A stretch of 64,000 nt of DNA from Blattamonas nauphoetae (Eukaryota > Preaxostyla > Oxymonadida). The first letter of the stretch is position 1; each line of letters begins with the position of its first letter. The notes under the pieces were generated by a model, which saw only the letters and a program-made list of their open reading frames with translations, did not search any database and had not been told where the DNA came from. The stretch covers positions 124,001 through 188,000 of the forward strand of contig JARBJD010000089.1 in NCBI GenBank assembly GCA_033064195.1. The letters are read 5' to 3'. Shown piece by piece: positions 57,442 to 64,000 of the stretch. Both the position numbers and the translations under genes were made by a program.

Positions 57442-57867
57442 AAGAAACATCAAACATTTCATTGTTATGTTGTGTGTTGAGTTATTTTGTGGAATCATGC
57501 CGGAATTTGAAAACCAATGGAGGATCGTGATCGCCCGCTCATCAGCAACGCTTTGTTCCTCGTAGAGTCTTTATGAACAGTTTTTGCAGAAAAAGGGATT
57601 GAAAACAGAGAGAATATTTGATATCTGAAAAAAATGAAATAAAAAAGGACAAAAAGTCGATGACAGGAATCGAACCCGGGTCCGCCGTCTCAAAGTCCAA
57701 CGTACTTACCGCTAAACCAAACATGTTCAAAATCGTGTTCTTCTTCAATCCCCTTGTCCTTGAGATTCTTCCCCTGTGATTGAGACTTTCCCTTGTGACT
57801 GAGATTCTCCCCTGTGATTGAGATATTCCCCTGGGATCGAGTTTTTCCCCTGAAAATTGAGACACCC
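57442..57867 (-). repeat. Right terminal inverted repeat of the MULE-like element
   Basis: The inverse counterpart of 53,417-53,862. Differences are few: a shorter outer tandem array (one stretch with gggccacagtgg is absent) and scattered single bases. High similarity between the two ends argues for recent transposition or ongoing homogenisation. Confidence 0.8.
57661..57723 (-). ncRNA. tRNA-Gln(UUG)-like sequence in the right TIR
   Basis: Same 63-nt segment as at 53,581-53,643 on the opposite strand, with one difference (T-arm reading TTCGATTCCTG here, TTCGATTCTTG on the left), which makes this T-stem pair slightly better. Transcription from both copies would point inward, into the element's cargo. 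Confidence 0.6.
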
Positions 57868-57876
57868 CCCTTCTTG

Positions 57877-58127
57877 GCCACTAGGAACGTGGGAAGGATG
57901 AGAGAAGCGGCTGACTGGGTCACTTCGGTCACCGCTCCGATTCTGATTTCCTCATGGAGGAGAGATGAGTAGGCAGCCATCTCTATCGGAGAACCGACGA
58001 ACGGTGGGGCTGGCTTGAGGCGACGAAGTCTGCTGGGGGCCTCCGCGTCCTTCCACTCCCATAACGCGCCGGAGGCGATCAAAGTCCTCCCACCAATAGC
58101 TTCCCAAAGAAGAATCCTGTCTAGCAA
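57877..58127 (-). mobile_element. DIRS part: start of the reverse transcriptase region
   Basis: The minus strand here reads an RT N-terminal flank (LILPTFLVAKKGG) up to the 9-bp duplication at the edge of the nested element. The remainder of the domain lies at 51.7-53.4 kb. Confidence 0.65.
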
Positions 58128-58150
58128 TCTTCCCGTTATCTTCTGCTCTT

Positions 58151-59422
58151 CTAAGGGCCCCGACCGAATCTTCTGTTCCTGTTCTGTCCTGAGTTCGGTG
58201 CTGGGTATGAGCCGGTTGGTTTGGCGGGGGTCCGACCCTGACCCCCTCTCTGTGAGAAATTATTCGCAGAATGCATTTGTGCGAGTGACTGCGGGGCCAA
58301 CATCTGGACAGTGTGATCGAAACGAGATTGGTGTAGTTGGACAGGTGGTGGAGGGGGCGGAAGAAGCTGCGTTCGAACTGAGGCGGGTTGGGGGATTCCC
58401 ATGTGCTCTCTCATCTCTATGAGCTTCGCATCACAGACATATCGGGTGTGATGTGCCCGGGTCGCTGCGTCTGCTGCGCTAAGCATGGCATCAGCGAGTT
58501 TCGTGAGGATTGGGGACCTTTGATCCTGTTCGTAAATCTGTTTGTAAATATCGCCCAGCATGGCGATTGTAGTCAGTCCTGAGCGAGTAGAAACCTTTAA
58601 GATTTGGTCCTGAAGTTTCCCCAGATCCGATAAGTCGTCTTGGACGTCTGCGACGCGAGTTTGGATACCAAGAGTTGAGTGGATGTGATCCGACGAGAGA
58701 GACAGTTGATCCAGGATTTGTTGTGGTAAAACTGTGTCGAGCCAGTTGCCGTCGAAGTCGTTGAAGCGCCTTTTCATCTTTGCTTTGAGCGAGGCGAAGA
58801 ACTGGTGAGGAGGTGTGGGATCCGATTCTGATTCGAACTCCCATTGAGAAACTGTACCCTGAAAATCCGGGGGTGGTCGCTTTGATTTTTTCCTTTGGGT
58901 AGGAACTCTGCTTTCCTTCTTTGTTGAGCGATGCGACATTCTGGGTGACCTTGATCGGTGATGGTTCCTCCTGCCCGAGGGGTTCGGTGTTTTTGACCGA
59001 TAATGTCGACTTGCACTGGAGGATCGATTGAGAAAACGAGAGGAGGGGGCATCTTCCGAAGAACTGGAAGAGATAGACTCTGATAGTGAATCCTCGTTGT
59101 GGGTCGGAGAGTCGTCTGCTGACTGCCTCTTTGTCTTCCTGATAGGGCGACTTTGTCGATGCGATGAAGATGAGGCTGACGAAGATCTTGGTGTCGAACT
59201 ACTTGAATATGATGGTGGCGTCGACAGGTTAAGAGGTGGCGGGGGCGGGAGAAAAAGTGTCGGATGTTCAGCTTTTAGGCCCTCTGCGATTGCGGCCAAT
59301 ATATCTTTCGGTATCCCCGTGGGAGGTGGTGGGGCAGGAGGAATCAATAAGTCCGCAGAATTTGTTTCGGACATGAGATCAGATGGACCGGCCATAATTA
59401 TTTTCCACTGACCAGATCTCAC
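58151..59422 (-). mobile_element. DIRS part: gag-like region
   Basis: About 420 codons, Pro/Ser/Arg-rich, with Arg-Ser clusters in the middle and a Gly/Arg-rich end (NRNRRFGRGP). It sits upstream of the RT region, where DIRS elements carry their gag-like frame. No zinc knuckle is seen. The assignment rests on position and composition. Confidence 0.6.
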
Positions 59423-59784
59423 TGAAGAGGGGCCGACGGTTTGGCCAGCACCTACTGGAAGGGCGGTGCTGTGAAGGAAGCTCTCACAACGATTCTCGCG
59501 AACATTTCAAACATCGACAATCTCATCGCTTCTCTTTCTTCCGACTCTTCTCCATCCGCTTCATTGGTTTCTGATGTTGACATGCGAATCGCTGATTCTC
59601 TGAAACACTTGCGAAGGGAGTGTGATGAGTTTGTGAAAGATGGATGGATTTTCTTCGGCGGTATCGCCGGAACAATCCCAGAACCCCACAAATCATCCTT
59701 CCAAACAATTGTCCTCGACGATCCATCCTTCCCTAACCTCATTCTCAACTCTCTTAAACTCACTCACAAAGACATCAGGCTGTA

Positions 59785-60798
59785 CATAGGGGGTGAACTA
59801 ATTATGTCCCCTCGGGTTTTCTCACTGTCGACCAGGTCAATTGAGCAAATTTTTTGTCAAGAGTCTTACACCGAGTCAATTCATATTTTAAGCATAGATT
59901 CACAATATCGTATTCATTAAGTCACTCAAATCGCACAAATCTCAGAGTGATTCACTGATTTTTCATTCTATGTGAGACTATAACTGTGTCAAACTTCTAA
60001 TTGGAGTGATTATCACCGTTTTTCTTGTTTTTTGTTCTAAACATGCAAATCTGTGACATAGATTCGTTGATCTGGCCGAAACAGTGGATCTCGTACTGAC
60101 CTCACTCGAAGGTTTGTTCAACTCATTTGATTTAATGAATCACCTATTTTCTCTTTTTTAAAAATAGGTGAAGTTATGAATTAGAAGAAAAGGACCATTG
60201 ATCGCAGTTCCTGCCTATCTTTTTGTTTTCACACGGCAAAACTCGAACCAAGAATGAATAAAGTTACATTTGAGAAAACGTGTGAAGTCTCACCTTTTTC
60301 CAGAAATTTCGTCTCATTCTTCAAATTTCAACACATTAATATCAGAATCGAAGTCTTCTGAGAATCACTCTGGAAACGAACTAGATCAAAGTTGAATTGA
60401 CTCTCTGTCGAAGAATGACAAACTTTCCTTGTTTTGACATCAAGTTTCAGAAAGTATTGGACGATAGACATCTGTCATGTTGTGCTGTCATGATTGTCAA
60501 GGATCCTCAAGTTCTCTCAAACCATGATGAGATTCACACACAATTCGAGAATTCATGCTGTATTCCTCTCATTAAACCAGTTCTCACATTATTTTCATCA
60601 ATCATGGAGTGAATCTGTGAAAACGAAGCAGGAGGAGACATGAAAGTGACGGTTTTTCGTGAATAAAGCAATATCGAAGTGAAATTCGAACTTTAGTCTG
60701 TCCGCTGGCTCGGTGTAAGCTACTGTCTGGTCTTGTTTTCCATCTTCACTCACTGTATATGTAGAAAACCTGAGGGGACATAATTAGTTCACCCCCTA
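59785..60798. mobile_element. TA-flanked MITE, about 1.0 kb (Tc1/mariner-like)
   Basis: TA lies on both sides (59783-59784 and 60799-60800). The ends read TAGGGGGTGAACTAATTATG in inverted orientation and continue through TCCCCTC(G/A)GGTTTTC, about 34 bp with one mismatch. The left side has two extra bases outside the shared repeat. The interior is AT-rich; the longest frame (about 71 codons) resembles no transposase. It splits the second copy of the helical-repeat-like family gene. Confidence 0.8.
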
Positions 60799-61468
60799 TA
60801 CTGTCATGGTCGTCACAAACATCATTTTGTCCTTTCGATGGATGAGAGAACGATTCATGACAGCGAATCTTGTTGGTCGGATGTTTGAAACAATCGATTT
60901 TGTTTCTCTTCCTCTCTCGGAGTCTAGAACTCTTTTTGTACTCACCCAGTTCATCGCCAACATGCTTGATCCAATTGGAGACACTAATGAAGCAAAATTC
61001 GAACAACCTCCTCTCATTCGTGTTTCTGTTTTCGAGCCAGCCAAACAATTCATCACATTCATGTTCCACAATCATGACAAACTCATTCTGAATGAAGAAG
61101 ACAAAACTGCTTTCGAATTTCAACTCTGTAGGAACCACCGCGACATCAGAAACTTGGAACTGTTCTCAGAAGAACTCGATGCCGACTTTGTGTCAGAACT
61201 TGTGAAATGGGAAATGCGAACGATGGTCGAAATGGAGAACGAAGAGCATTTTGAGATTATCTTCCGGGACATGCTTCGCAGAACATGGAAATGGAATCGA
61301 GACAAACGAGAACGGCAGAAGAGACGAGAAGTGCTTTTGAGAGAAGAAGGGTGGGACGATCTGTTTGAACTGCGAGTGGTGGGGATCGAGGTGGACACCA
61401 ATCAGAACATTCAAGACGATATGGAACTGTTCAGAGCCGAGCAGGCTTTCAATTCAGACGAGCTCTGA

Positions 61469-62198
61469 CGAAGGTAGGTCGTCGGTCGAAACAACATCCT
61501 TCGCTCTTCCAGTTGTGTTGTTTAGCATCTCATCGAATACTTCTCATCTCATCTCTCCTGCTTGCGTCGTGTTGAAACCGGCTGTGTTGTGATTGGAGTT
61601 GGTGGAGTGTCTGTCTGTCCCTCCCACTCATCCACCAAACCCGGATGAGCGAACATGGAGAGATGAGAACAAAATCATCGCTGTGTCATCCTCGTTGGGA
61701 TTGTGGGACTTGAATGGACTGAGCCATCTGACAACCTCGCCGAAACAGAATGACATTGACTCTTCGCTCGCTCACTTGCACTCCACGCCATCCCACTCGT
61801 CCACCATCCACTCTGTTCACATCTCTGCCTTCTCTTTTGTGATGAAAGGGAAGTGCCAGCTGACTGTCTGGAGATTGTTTCGATTGACGACCCTGATCGG
61901 ATTGTGGCGATGGTGGTGTTGGAGATGGAAGGGGAAGATGGAAACAGAGTCGAACTCGTGTCCAACCTGAATCAATCAAAACAATGGACGATGCTGATTC
62001 GGTCTTCAGAATGTTGGATACTCTGACGAACACAATCCAACACTGCCTCCGAGCCAGATTGAAGTTCGTCATCGTGTAGACTTCATGATCGACACTCACA
62101 TCAACAGTTTTGTCATGTTTTGCTCAACTTCAGGCCAGCCCATCAACGCAATCCATTTCTGACCAATTTGAGACTGGTTCCTCATCTTGCATGGAATG
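61469..62198. other. 3' flank of the duplicated unit, second copy
   Basis: About 61,480-61,870 matches, inverted, 7,905-8,034 plus 9,379-9,670, without the MULE-like element that separates those two parts. No intact frame is shared between the copies. From about 61,880 to 62,198 nothing is recognised. Confidence 0.45.
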
Positions 62199-62204
62199 GG
62201 TAGT

Positions 62205-62312
62205 GCTACGCGCAGTCCGCGTTTTGACTAGGGGCAGTCCGTTTTTTTGTACTAGGGGCAGTCCCACTTTGCTAGGGGCAGTCCGCGTATTGCTAGAGGC
62301 AGTCCATCATTT
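62205..62312. repeat. Minisatellite, about five units of 18-24 bp
   Basis: The core (c)taggggcagtcc is repeated with spacers: gcgcagtccgcgttttga, ctaggggcagtccgtttt, ctaggggcagtcccactt, ctaggggcagtccgcgta, ctagaggcagtccatcat. Units are imperfect and adjacent rather than separated by unique spacers, so this is a tandem repeat and not a CRISPR array. Confidence 0.8.
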
Positions 62313-62838
62313 TCTGGGTTATTATTGCAATTTTTCACTCTTTGATTTGAACTATGACCACAATTATACATATTTTAATTCAAATTCAGTGAATATAGGA
62401 AGATTAGTGAATTGATGACTGTTCATGAGGGTATTTGTGTGATCTGTCCAATTGTGAGAGACGAGTCTTTTATACGATCAATCAAATCGAAATGACATTG
62501 ATATAGAAGAGAAAGATGCGATGCAGAGACGGTGGATCATATTATGACCATTTCAATGTACGGTGAACATCTTTCCTACAGACTCTGTTTCTGGAAATGT
62601 ATGAAGGGAATCGTGAAAAAAATGCAAAGATCTTTCATTTCCCCATTTTCTCCTGATTTTGAAGAGTAGTTTTGATCTCGATCCTCCTCTCTCTAGTCTC
62701 TCTCCTCCTCGTTCAACTCGCGGTATTCCTTCAACTTCACCAATCCGGAAAGTTTAAACCGAAAGAAGGACTCGCAGAATCTGCAGTGTCCCGCTTTCTT
62801 TTATTCTCCCCATCTCCTTCTCTTCTTAGCTCGATCTT
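62313..62838. other. AT-rich gene-free stretch
   Basis: No credible frame or repeat recognised. The last 150 bases become pyrimidine-rich where the Ser/Pro-rich frame begins. Confidence 0.35.
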
Positions 62839-63548
62839 TTGGTGTCTCATCTGCTCTTCCCGATCTTCTCCCTCTCAATCGACGATATTAGTGCCTCCAA
62901 CACCCCACTCCCCCTCACTCCCTCCCTCTCTTCTTCCGCCTCTCGGAACCCGACCTCCCCCTCCTCTTCCATCTTCACCGCCGACTCCATCCACCCAATC
63001 TCACCCTCCATCCATTCGTCCCTCTCACTTGTTTTCCTGTACCCATCCTTTAAGGAAATGTTCTCCATTCCTGCTCGTCCTCTTTCTCGTCTCTGTTCTT
63101 TTTGTCCCTCTCCTACCTCTTCCCAATCTCCTCTAACTCCGACTCGTTCCTCTCTGCCGCTCCCATCTCACTCTGCAAGTTCCTTCTCAGAGTCACCCAA
63201 ATCCTCCATTGATTCCTCCCTCCCTCACTCCCTCCACCCGCTCGACACAACAAGCAGCGGCAATGTATCTCCCTCACCTCCATCCTTCCGTCCCAAACCC
63301 GACCGTCCTCCCCGCTCTCCGCAGCTCTTTCCAAACAGCCCTCTTTCCTTCCTCCGCCTCACACCCCTCAAACACTGCGTCGTCGAACCCGCTCACAAAC
63401 ATCAACAGCGCTCACAAGCCCCATCGGCACCATTCCAACGCGTCTCCCGCCGCTCGGACCTCTCAGCAGACGTAGCAGACATCTCACCGAAGACGACCAC
63501 CCCGCAACCCGCCCTCTCAACTCCTCCTCTCGCCTGCCCACCCTCCTT
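62839..63548 (+). other. Ser/Pro-rich low-complexity frame, cut by a DIRS-type element
   Basis: One plus frame is open for about 235 codons and reads mainly Ser, Pro and Thr (NTPLPLTPSLSSSASRNPTS near its start). The other plus frames are also long, as expected of pyrimidine-rich DNA, so coding is uncertain. It resembles the relics at 7.0-7.6 and 16.1-17.0 kb in style. The DIRS-type element begins at 63,549, just before the frame's stop. Confidence 0.3.
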
Positions 63549-64000
63549 GTAACAAACCAAAGCTCCCACTCCATTGAGATAAAGGTCAGTGAAGTGGCCC
63601 ATAGGTCCTGATGGGCAAAAAAGGGATTCAATTTAAATTATTCTCCAAATTAGATTCATTATGAGTTTTTACACTTCTTTTTCTCGAATCAGGGCGAACC
63701 AATGATCCGAGAAACTACCGCCGAAGCGGTGGGAGAGGGAGCAAAGGCCCTTCGGCCTGGTCAATCTTGGGGGCAGCTTTTGAACTCCGTGGGAGCTTTG
63801 GTTTGTTACAAGGAGCTCTCTTACCAGTCGCTCCTCACAAACCTTCAGCTCCCACTCCATTGAGAGTTGAAAAGAACCTAGCAGAGAACGAAAGAGAATG
63901 AAGAGATAAGACAGAACATATCTGTTCAGAGAGGACCGTGACACCACTTTAGTGGCTGCAGCCAAGATTTGTTGTGATCAGTTCCTGAGTGTGTTCCTCC
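63549..64000. mobile_element. Second DIRS-type element (fossil), left end only
   Basis: It begins GTAACAAACCAAAGCTCCCA, close to the first DIRS element's GTTAACAAACCGAGGCCCC. At 63,785-63,870 an internal complementary region reads the reverse complement of this end (tgggagctttggtttgttac) joined to ccttcagctcccactccattg. The sequence that follows (ggaccgtgacaccactttagtggctgc) parallels that after the first element's internal region. The same DIRS family type is present as a diverged lineage, oriented alike, continuing past the window edge. Its state cannot be judged. Confidence 0.7.

Larger units (their letters stand above)
53417..57867. mobile_element. Long-TIR DNA element, 4,451 bp, 9-bp target duplication (MULE-like), nested in the DIRS element
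   Basis: It is flanked by the 9-bp direct repeat CCCTTCTTG (53408-53416 and 57868-57876). Terminal inverted repeats span 53,417-53,862 (446 bp) and 57,442-57,867 (426 bp), opening GGGTACCTCAATTTTCAG and GGGTGTCTCAATTTTCAG. Long repeats and a 9-bp duplication point to Mutator-like elements; a GGG start is shared with the 1,335-bp element at 8,035. No MULE transposase is seen. The interior carries anonymous, possibly captured gene pieces and a later pogo-like insertion (54,739-56,370). Excluding pogo it is about 2.8 kb, the size of a gene-carrying non-autonomous MULE. Confidence 0.75.
50046..59472 (-). mobile_element. DIRS-type tyrosine-recombinase retrotransposon (fossil), carrying a nested element
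   Basis: The ends are inverted repeats: both sides read CCCCTCTTCAGTGAGATCTG and then GTCAGTGGAAAATAATTATG. Host sequence resumes directly with only a GT dinucleotide shared at the two joints and no longer target duplication, as expected for tyrosine-recombinase integration. Parts, all on the minus strand: a gag-like region (58.2-59.4 kb), reverse transcriptase and RNase H, and a tyrosine recombinase nearest the left end. An internal complementary region lies at 50.37-50.45 kb. Without the 4.46 kb nested insertion the element is about 5.0 kb. It looks largely whole apart from that one interruption, so it is probably not ancient. Confidence 0.85.
49494..61468 (+). pseudogene. Helical-repeat-like family gene, second copy, split by two insertions
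   Basis: This is the inverted paralogue of the gene at 9,674-11,210. It has the same ATG context (MESLFFEPEIV), the same exon-1 length of 477 nt (49,494-49,970) and a 39-nt intron at the same site (49,971-50,009). Exon 2 begins VDSEITRELILF and is cut after 36 bases by a DIRS-type element at about 50,046-59,472. It resumes as EALTTILANISNIDNL to 59,782, is cut again by a TA-flanked MITE (59,785-60,798), and finishes at 60,801-61,468 ending FNSDEL. Even discounting the inserts, two bases are missing near the second insertion relative to the first copy. Before these events it would have been a protein of about 500 residues of unknown function. Confidence 0.8.

Noticed and set aside
57690-57865. 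Minus-strand frame reading through the right TIR of the MULE-like element
   Set aside because: It is repeat DNA matching the left terminal repeat, open by chance; the tRNA-like segment lies inside it.
53417-57867. Polinton/Maverick-type element, because of the long terminal inverted repeats
   Set aside because: The target duplication is 9 bp rather than 6 bp, the size is too small, and no polymerase, protease or capsid-like frame is present.
62205-62312. CRISPR-like repeat array
   Set aside because: Units are imperfect and directly adjacent, without unique spacers of constant length; the window is eukaryotic in every other respect.

Overview
This window looks like nuclear DNA of a flagellated protist. 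The clues are an axonemal-type dynein heavy chain, spliceosomal GT-AG introns of roughly 26 to 77 nt, C2H2 and PHD zinc fingers, an SLC36/38-type amino-acid transporter, and a giant surface protein with a beta-helix ectodomain and an intracellular kinase-like domain. The style of the surface protein, the recurrent alpha-helical paralogue family and the dense DNA transposons suggest a preaxostylan such as the oxymonad Blattamonas. That placement is inference from recall of such families, not a search result. The code looks standard, because the 4,586-codon dynein gene uses no in-frame TAA, TAG or TGA.

Layout. 0-21 kb is accessory and decayed. It holds a dynein fragment, members of an unrecognised helical-repeat-like family (one frameshifted, two intact, one more broken), an ABC-transporter remnant, Ser/Pro-rich relics and five well-delimited transposons: hAT-like 970 bp, MULE-like 1,335 bp, a TTAA-flanked 361 bp element, pogo-like 1,630 bp, and a hAT-like 521 bp element. 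21-29 kb is one surface-protein gene on the minus strand, cut by a second copy of the same 521 bp hAT-like element. 29-48 kb is the gene-rich core on the plus strand: C2H2 array, PHD-finger gene, dynein heavy chain and amino-acid transporter. A 351 bp mariner-type MITE has landed in the transporter's stop codon.

48.5-62 kb is an inverted second copy of the unit at 7.9-11.9 kb. Its gene is broken by a DIRS-type tyrosine-recombinase retroelement and, separately, by a 1 kb TA-flanked MITE. The DIRS element carries a 4.45 kb element with long terminal inverted repeats and a 9-bp target duplication, and that element carries a pogo-like transposon. The result is a four-level nest: host gene, DIRS, TIR element, pogo. 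The terminal repeats of the middle element each contain a tRNA-Gln-like sequence with Pol III promoter boxes, which is the most unusual structure seen here. The window closes with a short minisatellite, a Ser/Pro-rich frame and the first 450 bases of a second DIRS-type element running off the right edge.
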